Notes: generated by a model from the letters alone, not told the origin. Positions 20,431-32,889 are shown, counted from the stretch's first letter. The stretch is DNA of 64,000 nt from Corinectria fuckeliana (GCA_019137255.1 WPDH01000033.1:496001-560000), one strand, 5' to 3'. Program-made: numbers and translations.

Positions 20431-22625
20431 TCAACCCCCCCAGGGCCAACCTCGTGGACCCTCCCTCCGAAAAGGCAGCGGAACGTAAATCCCCGGGTGC
20501 GCCCGCCTCAACGCCTCGTACGCCGCCCTGAAGTGCCGCGCCTCCAAGGCCCGGAGGACAGCCGGGTCGTTGCCGTACAGCAGCACGACCTGCTCCGTCA
20601 ACAGGCGGTTGTTTTCCTGTCGGAGGATGCTCTACGAGAGGCCAAGTCAGCGTTCCGAACTGCGAGGTTGGCGGCGCGAACACGCGAGTCACCACGCGTG
20701 ACGACCACGGCTTCTTCGATGATCCCTCCCGCGACGGTTCGGGTTGCGCCGCTCATCTCTGCCGTCGTCTTCACGCGGGGGGATGTACAAGAACTCGGGG
20801 ATGCAGAGCATGCGCCGGAGGAACCTGGACACGCGGTTTTGGCTGGCCCATGGGACTTGGACCCTGCGACGTACCTCTTCTCTCTCCCTTTCGAGCGTGT
20901 GTCGATCCTGTGCCACTGCGCGTTAACACTTGAGGGCTGTCGTGAGTAGAGGTCGGAGAACTTGCCAACGCCAGCCCCGGACCCGCCATGCCTCGAGCCC
21001 TCCGCCGCGGCCGAGCATCTCCAAAGTCGTCGGCCTCGTCAAACTCTGGCTCGGGACCTGCAAGGCCTCTGTCTCGTCGTCGGGCCGCCCGCTGAGCTTC
21101 GAACCCCTGAGCTCGGTCGAGTTCCGGCTCCCGGTCCGCAATTTCCCATGGCTGTCGTCCGGCCCCCCGAGGGTCTACGACGCCCAGAGGTTCGTCGAGT
21201 TGTGCTTGCCGATGCGGATTCCACTGGTTCATCTCCCATGGGACGGGCCCAGCTGGCGGCCGCAGTCTGGGTTGGGGCCAGTCTTCTTCGATGTATGGCA
21301 ACGCCCCTTGTACGTCGTTCCAGGGCCTTTCGACCGGCCCTTCGACTGGCATCTCAACTTGTCTCGCAGCCGGCCTCTCAATCGGTCTTTCAACAACACT
21401 GACCGGCCGTCCCGGAGGCAGCAGCGACGGCAGCTCTCGCCCTCCCGGTGCATCGCTCCGAGCACCCTCGACCTCCTGCACTCTGCGCCTAGGAACATCC
21501 CAAGCCAACGGCCGCTCCCCGGGCGCGGGCCTCAGCTGCGGAATCGCCCTCGCTGGCCCCGCCGCCGGCCCCTCGCGCCGCCGCTGCCGTCTCCACCGCT
21601 CCGGCTTCAGACCCGGCCGGTCGCGCACCGGCAGCATGTTCTCGTAGCCCCTCCAGACCGGACATCCGCAGATCTTCCAGTTGCCGCCGCAGATGTAGCA
21701 GAACTGCGCTGCGCAGGCACACCTACCTGCTCAGTCAGAACGCGCCTCCAGCGTGAAAGAAGGGGGAAACGGGGGGGGGGAACTTGTACCTCATGTGATT
21801 GCATCCATCGCGCAGCAAGATCATCCTCCCGCAACCGGGACAGTTGACGATGCCGTTCCGGTCCATGACCGCCCATACATCCTCCAGCACCTCCTCCCCA
21901 TCGCCGCCACCGCCGCCGTCTCCGTCGCCGCACCGCTCGCCGCCCTCGTGCGCCCGTCGCCCGCACGCCTCGCACGTCCCGCGCCCGCAGCCGGGACACT
22001 CGCCGCGGCTGGCCGGCGGGATGAAGGTGGCGCACGCGCCGTCGTGGCAGTACAGGCGTGCCGGGGCGGGCACGGCGACCTCGGCGGCGACCTGGCGGAA
22101 CAGGTGGACGAGGCCCGGGCGGCGGGCGAGCCGGACCGTGGCCTCGAGGAAGGGCCTGCAGCACCGCGGCGGGAAGTCCTGTTCGGAGCGGAGGCCGACG
22201 CGGATGGCGCCCCGGAGGCAGGCGAGGCAGTACGCGCAACCGCAGGGGACGTGGACGTGGGCGGCCTCGGCGCAGACGAGGCAGTCCTCGGCGACCTGCT
22301 GGACGTTGGATGCGACGTCGGGCTCGGGGGATCGGCGCAGGATGGCGGCTCTCTCGGCGGCGGTCAGGGGGATGCGGAGGTCCATGTTCTGCACGTCCGG
22401 GTGCTGCAGGCCCTGAGCAGCGACCTCCTGGTCCGTCATGACGCGGGACAAGATGCGGAGCTGCTCGTCCGGGTCGGCGAGCGATATGGCCAGGCCGATG
22501 ACCTCGGCCAAGATATCCTCGGAGAAGTCGTCCATGTCGCCCTCCGGAAAGACGTCTTGTCGGAACAGGAGGTCGACGAGGTCCGGGTGGACACGTCGGA
22601 AAGGGCCATCGACGAGGTCACCCAT
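20431..22625 (-). CDS. RBR-type E3 ubiquitin ligase with Arg/Pro-rich tail
   Basis: The protein probably passes ubiquitin from an E2 to its RING2 cysteine and then to substrate. Exon 1 (21790-22625) holds RING1 with CLVCAEAAHVHVPCGCAYC (about residue 115) and an IBR-like Cys/His block CHDGACATF...CPGCGRGTCEACGRRAHEGGERC. RING2 starts NCPGCGRMILLRDGCNHM at the exon end and continues in exon 2 (20962-21722) with CACAAQFCYICGGNWKICGC, so the intron at 21723-21789 splits it. The CXXC-GCNHMRC spacing fits a RING2 catalytic Cys. The rest is Arg/Pro/Glu-rich and probably disordered. Exons 3 (20693-20915) and 4 (20431-20629) are tentative: intron 2 has a weak donor and intron 3 a GAG acceptor, but the total of 672 codons stays in frame and the tail LRQENNRLLTEQVVLLYG looks coding. 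Confidence 0.75.
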
Positions 22626-23492
22626 AGATCCAGTAGCCCTAGGTTGTCGGATGGTCAGATGTAGTCAAATAGTCGAGTGGTGCCCTCCTCGGAACGTCGG
22701 AAGGGCGTTTCAAGAGTTCAATAGATGGGACGATTAACAAGTTGCTGTTAAGAAAGGTTAAAGGCATACTATACTGTCTCCAGTTAACGAAACAACAAGT
22801 ATTTATGCTCGCGATAACTAGTGATTTGCAGCCATTGCCATAGACAAACAACCATCACCCCCTAGCACGAAAGCCGGGGAGTCATAACTAGAAGTCACAT
22901 CAGTCATGGGCCATCGGTCACCAGCCAAGTCCACCTGAGATTCCCATTGTCGACGAGTTGACGGTTGACTCCGAATCAGATATACAAGACAGCGGAAGGT
23001 CACCGAGAAACCATGGGGCACACCGGGTATTTAACAATGCTGTGTATTTTTGGAACAGGTAATCAGACACATGCGGCGTGGCATGGCATATCTGTGACCC
23101 GAGAATTCGTCGCCATGCATCATCCAGCCGCCCTCCTCTCCTTCGGCAATCAGTCGCTGCCCAAGGGGTATCCGGGCTTCCTAATCATCGACGGCGTAAC
23201 AATCCTTGAAACGACGGTAACCTCAATTCAAAAAGGTGAGTGTGGTATCCAACCCTCTTCCCAAGTATCCGTATCCCCGAGTGAACCCGCCCCTATCGGT
23301 GGTGAATCGATCCCGAAACAAAAATGGCGTATAGGATATAAAGACATGAAAACACCAGAAACAAAGAAAAAAAAGCATGTGACCCCCTAGAAACTCCACC
23401 TCGTCGTAAACTCCATCGCTGAGATTCCCTATGTGGCACGAGGGCCAGAAGACACGTAATATAGACAAAGCCATTCGAGCAGGACCGCATGA
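22626..23492. other. Intergenic, no gene seen
   Basis: This lies between the RBR ligase start and the hexose transporter 3' end. Short frames only; none has recognisable motifs. Confidence 0.55.
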
Positions 23493-25754
23493 CTAGTAGC
23501 TGAAATCGACATTCGCCATGACCGGCGGGGCCTTGTTTTGGTCGTTGGACGCTGCATTGTTGTTGGTACTGTTGTTGTTCGCACTGCTCGCGGTGATTGA
23601 TGATGAATCGCCGTCGCCGAGAGTCGTGTCTGCACTCGATGCACTCGTCGTCGTTTGTAATTCGTGATCGACTGGAGGCTGGCCACTGGGCGACCACCCG
23701 TCGTCCAGCATCTGCTGGAAGCTCCAACTTGGTTCGAATGCCTTGCTGTTCCACGCATGATTCACACGCTCGTACATCTCGTCAATCTGTTCCAGACTGA
23801 TCTTGCTGGTCTCGTACACCATGCACCACACAAAGAAGACGGCCAAGATGCAAAAGGCGCCCCATATGAAGAATATCTTGGGCCCAAAGGCGGCATTTCC
23901 AGGGCCGTCGCCGAGCATGAAGGGAGAGCTGTAGGCGATGGCGAAATTTAGGACCCAATTCGAAGTCGTGGCCACGGACATGGCCTTGGCTCTGACCTTG
24001 AGAGGGAATATTTCGGACGTGACGACCCAGACCACGGGGCCCCATGACGCGGCGAAGAAGAATATGTTGATGGCACAGAACGTGACGAGAATGGTCTGAG
24101 ACACCTTCTTCAAGTCGTCCCCGGTGGCAGCGTTGAACGAGGCCATCAGAAGCTGGCAGGCAGCCATACCGAGAGCCCCAATCATTAGAAGCTTCCTTCG
24201 ACCCCAGTGCTCAATGACGAGCAACCCGGGAACGGTAGACACGACGTTGATGACGTTGATAATGATGGACTTGGTGTAGGGGCTCTCGATGCCGGCGCCA
24301 TCGAAGAAGGACGTACTATAGTACATGATAAAATTTATACCGGTCAATTGTTGGAGCATCTGCAGGCCACAGCCGGTAAAGAGACGTCGTCCAAGGTGCG
24401 GTGATCCGACGAAGATGTCCTTGTACGTGTCCGGACCTAGAGTGAGCTCGTACTGGTGGTTGGCGACAATTTCTTGCAGCTCGTCGACCAAGGCAGGGTG
24501 AGTGATGTCGAGTCGTCGAAGTCGGCTGAGGGAGAGGCCGGCCTCCTCGTGTTTGCCCTGTTTGACGAGGAAGCGAGGGGTTTCGGGGAGGAGAAGGAGA
24601 CCCACAGTCAAGATGAGGGCGGGGACGAGTTGCAGAGCGAGGGGGATGCGGTATGCGGAGGAGTTGGTGATGCGGGAGGTGATGATGTTGACGATGGAGG
24701 CGGCGAGAAGCCCTATAGTGATGGATAACTGGTACGCGCAGACGAGACTACCTCGTATCCACTTGGGTGCCATTTCGGATTGGTACAGAGGCACGAGAAC
24801 GGATATGCAGCCGACGCCGACACCAGCGATGAATCTATGGGCGTTAGCACAGCTCTTCTCTAATGAGGGTCGCCGGGGCAAAGCGTGACATACCTTCCGG
24901 CCAGCAGCAGGCCGATGGCCTGGGCGCACACTTGAAAGATGGATCCTATGCAGAAGATGCCCACGGCGGCAACGAGAGCCTTGCGGCGACCGAGGGTGTC
25001 GCCGGCCGGGGCAGCGAGCAGCGCGCCGAGGGCGGTGCCGGCGCTGAGGATGGCCACGATGATGGACGAGTCCTCGGTGCACATCTCGAGCTTGCCGTTG
25101 CCGTCGTAGCACTTGGTCCCGAACCGCTCCTTGAATTCGGTCATGGCAATGATACCGTTAATGGCCCTAGAGAGAAGACGTGGTGGTTAGCTTCGTGTAC
25201 GGTCGGCAACGTGACGCGATGTGATGTGATGATGATGACGGTGGCGTTGAGGGAAAGAGTCGAAAGCGCTTCGGAGCGACTGGATCGGCCCCGTCTCGTC
25301 GGGGGAAATGATATCGGGTCCTCTCGTTGCGTTTCTCGATGGTCTGCATCGTTCCGACGGCTTCCGAGCCGAGTTGTCCTTGCCCACCGGGGCTCTCCTT
25401 CGACTACGGCATACGAGGCCATCGCGATCGGTCGTGGGAGTCGGCACCGCACATGGCCCTTGATCGATCCCGCTGTCGCATCGGCAGCGTCTTCGTCCCT
25501 GGGCGGCGTTCCCTTTCTCGTTCCCGTCGCTAGTCGTTGTCGCTGGTCGTCGTAGTCGTCGCCGAGGCCGTCGGGGTGCGCAGGAGATGGCGCGAAATGC
25601 ACAGCTGGGGGACAAGGGACTCTGAGGCATGGTCTTACCCGGTATCGTAGCCGAACAGCAACCCGCCCGAGGCCACGAACAGGCCGACCATGATGGCCGG
25701 CGCCGACGAGCCCGCGACATTGTCGGGTTTCTGCCAGCCCATGGCAATGGCCAT
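23493..25754 (-). CDS. Hexose transporter (MFS sugar porter) with long first intron
   Basis: This plasma-membrane hexose uptake protein has 576 residues. Exon 1 (25639-25754) encodes MAIAMGWQKPDN and SGGLLFGYDTG; exon 2 (24894-25166) continues AINGIIAMTEFKERFG; exon 3 is 23493-24834. Intron 1 (25167-25638) is 472 nt, far longer than others here, but has a strong GTAAGA donor and CTCTAG acceptor and precisely restores the FGYDTG motif. Family marks are GDTLGRRKAL, AGRFIAGVGVGCISVLVPLY, LLPETPRFLVKQGK, QQLTGINFIMYY, WGPVVWVVTSEIFPLKVR and VYETSKISLEQIDEMY. The C-terminal tail of about 70 residues is Ser/Thr/Asn-rich, as in fungal high-affinity hexose permeases. Whether it transports or senses glucose is not visible. 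Confidence 0.92.
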
Positions 25755-28700
25755 GGTGTCGGTTTTTGCGACGTCAATCCAGGGTCAGCAGCGTCGCCTG
25801 AGAGGCTCCGAGTCGGCCAATTTTGGTGGAGGTGAAGGGTTGAGAGGGACAGGGACATTGACATTGGGCGACTCCTTGTGGGTAATAATGGGGGGGGGGG
25901 TTGTCCAAACTTCCGCTCCGTCGTTTGGAGGGCGGGTTGGTGTGGAGCCCGGTCCAAGGGCCATCCAGCGAACGCTCCAGTGGACGCCGAGGCGCTAGAG
26001 TGAGGTGCACTGAGACTCCAGAGAGTTGCACTGTATGTACCCCCGGGGGCCCCTTCGCGCAGCCCAAGTACAGGGCGGTACAGGGCGGCGCACAGGGAAG
26101 CACAGGGCTGGGAGGTGCTGAGCGGGAGCGAGTGGCTTTCCAGCACTAGTGCGGTTGCGGAACACGGCATAGACCTGTTACACCAGCGGGTGCACCTCTT
26201 CCTCCCCACTTGTCCAGAGTCCAGAGATGGCAAAGGACGGAGGGAAAAAGGAAACAAGAAGAACCCCAGCTTGCCTAGATGAGGTCGATACATTCGAATA
26301 CAGATTGCCAAAAGGAGACATCTTGGTTGCGTCAAAAGGGCAAGAATTGGAAGCCAGTGGTGCAACAGTTCCAAATGGGCGGAGGCGGAGGCGGAGAGGC
26401 GAGTGGACGGAAACCAGAAAGGGACCAGGTCGAGTCAGGAGGCAAAATGCAGCAAGGATGGGCGCGGCAGTTGATTGGTCCATTGGATGCCAGTGAGCGA
26501 GGCGCCTCAAGTTGGGGCGCACTGAAAGGCTTCCGTTCACCTTCACTTTCACGTTGACAGCCCAGGCCTCCCAAGAAAAGTGAGAGAGAAGAAAGGTCAC
26601 TTCCAGCGCAACGTCCACTAGAGAGGAGCACCTCAGCTAGTCGCCAAGGCTCCCGCCTTCCCCCCAGGCAATACCAACTCCCAACTTAGATAGAGGATAG
26701 GTAAATGCCAGCGTGAAGGCCATAAGAAGGATCTGACCCTTTGAAGCATAGTGCATGGTGGACTCGGCCATTGGTTCTCGTTGTGCGAATTAGCCCACGC
26801 ACCGTGCCTGTTGCTGTAGCCTGGCTGCTGTGTGACTCTGTATCGTGGCGTGTTGCTGTGTACAAGGACCTGCTGTGCAACTATTGAGTAATACTCCGTA
26901 CACCATCAACTGGGATGGCTGGTGGCTGATGGCTGATGAGGATGGCTTACTGAGACAAGAATAGGCCCAGTTATTCCGTTCTCGCGTTTTCTCTCTTCCC
27001 CCCTTTCTCGCTGTTTCTCTTTTCTTTCTGTTGGTCACCCTGTGACTCGACCGCGTCGAGATCTGAAACTGATTCACCTCGACCAGTCCCCAATCCAGAG
27101 GTCAACTCAGACAAGCCAGCAAACCTCCCTCCCTGCACTGCCAGGTGTCAGGCAGGATCGCCAGTACGTGCCCGGGCCCAAGCGAGGGGATCGCGCCAGC
27201 CAGTCGTTCTTCTTCTTCCCCCCCTCTGCCATGTCGCGGGAGGAGGATATTCAGCACAAGGACACAACGACATGCCGATGCCCGCTAGTTCATCTATCCC
27301 CCGCCGCTAGTTGGCCGCATATCCGGGTGGATATACGGACCGCGGCTCCCCGAAAGCGACCAAGCTCAGGGCATCGTCATGGAGCGAAAAGATGGGGATG
27401 GTGAGAAACAGAGTTTGGAATCACACGGGGGTTTGTTTGGTTTGTAGTCTAGGCGAGCATGAACTGAAGACAGTGTGAAGCGGAAGCGGAATCTACACTG
27501 TCAGAACGCCCACTGCAACGGTGCCAAGGTGCGTCCGTCCAGGCTGCAGCCGGCCCAGTGCAGCGGCTACCCCGGGACTCCGGCCCCTCCCACCCACCCT
27601 CCAACACTGTGTGCAACGCAGTAGCGGCGACTTGTACTCTGACCTTGCGACAGCCCGCGTGCCGCGTACCCAGTACTCTGGGGCCGCGTGGCTGTAGCCA
27701 AGGTACTAGGCTAACACTGCAGCAGTCGCCTGTCCGTCTGCAGACTGCCCCAGATCGGCCAGGGCAGGTTAGCCTAAGGGCGCTTTGCGTGGTGTGAGCG
27801 GAAGTGTAATTTCCATGGTTGGTACATCTGTTCATGCCATTCATCCATGCCTGTCAGAAGGCCAACGGCTGGCTTCTGATGAAAAGGCCCAAACTGACTG
27901 ATCCCCCTTTGCTCTCCGGGGTGTTGCATCCAGACACCCAATCCCACGGTTGCTGACGGGCCAGAAACAAGGCTGGGAATGAATGGGGCGCCAGAGCTGA
28001 CAGGTCATAGTGACACGGCCCGACACGGCCCTCGCGACGAGCCAAGACGCCTCCGACACGAGGTGAGGTGCTCTTCTCGTACTTTCAGCGTAGTATTTTC
28101 CCTCGAAGGATAGAGCCCCAAATTCGACGCCATGCCATGGAGATGAGGGGGGGAACGTTCGTTTGTCCTGCCTGCTAATAGTTCTAGGCCCACCGTTTCC
28201 GAGCGCCGCAAACACGGTGTGTCATTGCCGGCGGGGGGGCCACGGCTCTCTGTTCGGATCATGGCAGGCTATCGCAGCAGAGTCAGACACGATACAGGAA
28301 AGAGAGAAAGAGGGAAGAAGAGAAGCGCAATCCTTCTTATCCCCCTTGGTGTTGCTTCTGGTGCCTCAACGGCACTCCTCGCTGCCTCCTCGATGACGAT
28401 GATGACGACCAAAAGTTCACTTAAGTCGACAAATTCGTGTCGTGCGACGTGCCGGCCGGACTGGCTGTTGGCTGTTGGACCTACTGCCGGCAGAGGCACA
28501 GTGCATACTTCAGCTCTAGCCACTGTACGGCGCTCATCGAACATGCATGGCCCATTTGCGGGGTGATGGTTCAGGGTGGTACCGCTACGCCATTGCTGGA
28601 CGAATCTGCTTGGCCGACGTGATGTGATTGGCTGTGGCAAGCGACGTGATGGGATGGTGATGCAAAACCTGGATGAAAACAACATGACTTTTCCTTTTCC

Positions 28701-30606
28701 TTTTCCTGCTGCCAGTATCTACAAAGTACTTAACCTCCTCGGCATGTAGTAGTTTCCATACTTTCACTCCCCTAGATCCCGCATTCCTCATCCAAGACGA
28801 ACACGGTCAAAGCTCAGTCAGCAGAGAAACCCTTTCTCCCCCGTCGACCTCTTCGTTTCTTATCCCCGGACACAAGAAACTACCATGTACAGCTCGCTTC
28901 ATTCCTCTCCATCCCTCCCTCCCTCCCTCCCAACAAGCAAGTTTTCCATCCAAACCCCCGGTTCCCTCGGAGTCCGGAACCCGAGAGAAGGGCGTTCAAC
29001 ATGGTCCTACTCGGAGTCAATCCGTGCGCTGCCGGACTTGGGCCCCCGTTGTGCACCCCTTGGTTTCCTGTCCACTCCTTGGCTTGACTGACTGGTGATT
29101 GCCAAGCCCATAGCTGGCCGATTATCCATCGCCGACAGCAAGCCTGCCATGGTTGATCTTCCTGCAAACATCCGAAGCTCGAGTCTTTTAGTCTTGCCAG
29201 TTAGTTGCCAGCCAACGACCCACCACCCTACTAAGTAGACTAGTATCTTGACCTCATCAAAACCCTTCGCAACGTCCTGTCATGACGCATTCTAGTTGCC
29301 CGCCTGTTTCATCGTCAGGTCATATCACTCACTGTACTCGCCGATAGCATTCGAGTACCCACGCATCCATCTGCCGCCCATCACCCCACAACAGCCAACA
29401 GCCAACTCCCACCGCCAAAAACAAACCGAAAAAAAAAACCCACTTCTCAGCCAAGCTCGCCCTCGAAAACATGTCTAACCTGTCAAACTGCCATTCCTGA
29501 AAAAACCGCCGACCAAACCTTGACTCACAACGCCACCTCAAGACGTTTTCGCACGCTTTTTTCTTTTCGTTTTCTTCCAGATGGAGAGCATCCGTCCATG
29601 CGCAGAGACATCAAAGCGGCGGGGGGGGGGGGGCCTTTGCTCTAAGGCTCAGTCTTATCACCGATGTGGGAATGCCATCCCACGATGCGTTTCTTGCACC
29701 GGCCAGCCCACGACATGCCCTCAGTGTCTCACCGCACTCACTCGTCCAGTAGTTGACCTCCGCTCGGGTTGGTTTGTTTTTGCATGTTCGTGAACCTGTC
29801 ACCTAGACGAGGCGTCCAACCAGCAGTGTGATGGACCTTCTCGGACGCCCACTTATGCTAGACCGTAAGGCGAACTAGCAGGTCTCGCAAGTTGATGAGG
29901 CTGTACGAGCTATCGAGACTAAACACCAGTTAAACTGACACATGCATCTTACTGTCCCTTGCTAAGATCTGGGAGCTACAGAGCAAACGTATGCGAAGAA
30001 CTGCCACTCCTCAAACAAATCACCATCTACAAGTAGCAAAGCAGGATACGACGCATCCAGCTTCATAGGGGGTATTAGGCCGTATCCTCGTTGCCCCAAA
30101 CTAAATGCATGGGCCCTCGCATCTTTCCAACCCTCTCGCGTATTCCGAGAGGATCACACAATGCCCCTTTCTAGAAACCTCTATCCCTTTTCCCGTGTAA
30201 CTGTTCCGCGACTCGTTCAACCTTACACCAATCCTTCGAGCTACCATTCCACGTAAAGACTTGACGACATGTAGATTACCATCGCTGTACCAACTTAAAG
30301 GACAGGCTCCGATCACGTTCCAGCTCACAGGCACGTTACCAATGGGCACGCATTGTCATAGTCAAAACAGCACATGGAACGTTCCAGTAATGGTAGAAAA
30401 AGTAGTATTTGCAACAAGCGGCATGCATCCCAACCTATCAATACAAAATCCTTTTACGCCTTGATGGTCTCATGGTCCATGGCCCATAGCCCCTTTCGGG
30501 CACGAGCTAATACGAACAAAACGCAACTTCTCATCACATCGTCTGTATGTGGTCTCTAAACCTCTTCGGCAAGTTTCGGTGTCTCTCACCGCTCACGAAT
30601 GTAAGC
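25755..30606. other. 4.85 kb gene-free tract upstream of the hexose transporter
   Basis: No frame on either strand carries motifs or consistent exon structure. Pyrimidine-rich and CCCTCC stretches are common (a CCCT/CCTC run at 28910-28930), with G11 at 25890-25900 and G13 at 29621-29633. It may hold a long 5' regulatory region, a long untranslated leader or an unannotated noncoding RNA. Confidence 0.45.
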
Positions 30607-32889
30607 TTACAGCTCTAGAGTAACCTCCTGGCCCTTGACGCGGCCAATGACCTGCGCGGGCGCATACTTGGGGATGACCTCGTCGTCGTGGAGCATCTCA
30701 AATTCCTCGGTGGCATCGCGGCCCATGAAGTTGAGGATAGCCTGGACGCCACCGGGGTGCTCCTCGAGCCAGTCACTGAGGTCCATGACGACACCCTTGA
30801 CAACGACCCATAGGTCGCCCTTAGTGTTGTGCTTGGCAACCTCCTCCATGGAGTACTCGGTATCGGGAACCTTGAATTCCTTGGGCTCTACCTTGGCAGC
30901 CTTGGCACCGCCCTCGGCGGCAGGGGCCGCAGCGGAGGCGGAGGAAGCCTGCTCGGCGAGGACCGCAGGGCCGGAGCCGGAACCAGCAGCACCGCCGGTC
31001 GCGTTCCACTCAACGGTGACTCGGTTGGGAGCGTTGGGGTCGAGATGCAGGGAGATCTGGCCGACTCGCTGGGCGGCACCGCCGCCGGAGCCGCTTGTCT
31101 CGAGGGCGTGTCGGAAGAGGAAGTTGCTGGCGGTGTCACCGGCAACACGGCCGTAAACGACGCAGCCAAGTAGCGAAGAACCACCAAGACGGTTGGCACC
31201 GTGGACACCACCAGCCAGCTCACCGCAAGCGTAGAGACCATCGAAAGGCTTCTTGTCCTGGTTGAGGACCTCGGCCTTGTCGTTGATCTCGATACCACCC
31301 ATGGTGAAGTGCAGGACGGGCTCCATGACGGAAACGTGGAAGTCGTCGTCGATGTCTAGGGGCAGGTTGTGGAAAAACTTCTTGCCCCAGGGATCCTTCT
31401 CCTTGCCGTCGGCAATGCTGTTGTACGTCTTGAAGGTGCTCTGGAGGTGCTCGGGGGTGCAGCCAATCTCCTTGGCAAGCTCCTTGCCGGTCATCTTCTT
31501 CATCAGGCCACGGCCGGAGTAGTGGCGGGTGTGGAAGTCGAGGGTCTTGGAGGCCTTGGAGTTGAGGATGAGGCGGATGGGGAACTTGCTATTCTCCTTC
31601 TCCTTCCACATCATGCCGGAGACGTAATCACGGTGGCCGAGCTCGTCGCAGAACCGGTCACCGTCGGCGTTGAGGAGAAGACCACCCTCACCTCGGAGAG
31701 CCTCGGCGGCGAGGAACTTCCACTTGGAGCCGGGGTCCTTGGGGTCGACGAGGCCAGTGGGGTGAACCTGAACCTTGTCCATATCGATGCCGTTGCCGCC
31801 GATGGCCATGACCATCTTCTGGCCGTCACCGGTGGCGTGGGTGCCGTTGGTGGTGGCGAGGCCGTAGGTGTCGGGGCGGTGCTGCTTGAGCAGGGAGGTT
31901 TCGGTGAAGTCGGCGGCGTAACCACCGGTGGCGAGGATGACGGGGCCGTCGACGGAGTGGGACCCGCCGTCGTGCTCGTAGGTGACACCGGTGACGGCGT
32001 TGCCGTCCTTGTTGAGGCTGGTGACGCGGGCCTTCTTGATGATCTCGACGCGACCAGGCTCGGCCTCTGCGAGCTCCTCGAGGCGCTGCATCAGGGCGTA
32101 GGTGATGGCCATGCCAGGGAACTTGGCGTCATGGCCTCGGTGGGTTCGGGGCTCGGAGTGGCCACTGAAGGAAGGCAAGTTAGCGCCTAGGAACCAGGCA
32201 GGCAAGCAAAGCGGAGAGAGCAACCCACCCGAGACGGGAAACGAGAGTGAGATCGAGGTTGAACTCATCCTGCAGCCACTCGACGGCGGCAGCGGACTTG
32301 TAGGTGAGGACCTTGATCAGGTCGGGACGGGCCTTGTCACGGGCCGACTTGAGGGTATCGTCGTAGAACTTCTTGACGCTGTCGGGGATACCGGCATCGA
32401 CCTGGGTGCGGGTGAGGGCGCCGTTGATCCCGGAGGTGGCCTTTGTGGAGTTGCCACCGAAGAAACCTATGACGATGACGCAGGTGAGCACATGTAAATT
32501 TCAGCGGGCGGAGTGGGGGAAGTGAGAGTGCGTCCCAGGTGCCGAGCCTCGCTTCTCAGACTGACGGCTGAGAATCGGCGAGGTTTCGGAAATGGGACAT
32601 CTTCACGTAAAAAAGCAGGGGGGGAGGGGGGGGGGGGGGGGTTTGGCTTACCCTGCTTGTCGAGGACAATGACGTTGCCGCCGGCCAGGTAAATGGTATG
32701 CGCGGCAGACAGGCCGGAGACTGAATTGCGGAAGTCAGCAAAGATTCACCGAGACGGCTTGCGACTGGCAGTTCCCTCGTCGCGAGAAGACCGTGAGACA
32801 TGCAGACGGTAGAGAACCACAGGTCAAGCCAGCGCAGGAACAGGGGCAAACTTACGGCCGCCGCCAACGACAATCACTCGGGGAGCCAT
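30607..32889 (-). CDS. OSM1: Soluble fumarate reductase fused to C-terminal cytochrome b5 domain
   Basis: The enzyme reduces fumarate to succinate, reoxidising reduced flavin under low oxygen. It has 632 residues in exons 32856-32889, 32652-32720, 32229-32466 and 30607-32164. Exon 1 starts MAPRVIVVGGGLSGLSAA, the FAD dinucleotide-binding fold, split by intron 1. GFFGGNSTKATSGINGA and the flavocytochrome core GHSEPRTHRG, HPTGLVDPKDPGSKWKF, RDYVSGMMWK and YACGELAGGVHGANRLGGSS match the Frd1/Osm1 family. The last ~80 residues form a cytochrome b5 domain with the heme ligand motif EEHPGG and a second His-containing segment near LHDDEV. No signal or mitochondrial presequence is seen, so a cytosolic site is likely. 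Introns 1 and 2 are long (135 and 185 nt). Confidence 0.92.
32626..32641. repeat. G16 homopolymer run in fumarate reductase intron 2
   Basis: A run of 16 G (plus strand) follows GGGGGGGA. In the transcript it is a C tract starting about 10 nt after the 5' splice site of intron 2. Run length may be imprecise in sequencing. Confidence 0.8.

Noticed and set aside
20771..20961. Direct continuation of RBR exon 2 to the stop at 20771
   Set aside because: Kept as an alternative only; the spliced model gives a longer coding-like tail. Not certain.
21753..22664. 303-codon frame antisense to the RBR ligase
   Set aside because: Shadow of a GC-rich coding exon; the minus strand carries the RING and IBR cysteines.
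25187..26374. 395-codon minus-strand frame overlapping hexose transporter exon 1
   Set aside because: It runs through the transporter exon in another frame and through its long intron; no family motifs.
31369..32190. 273-codon frame antisense to fumarate reductase
   Set aside because: Gly/Val/Glu-rich shadow produced by codon bias of the strongly supported gene on the other strand.
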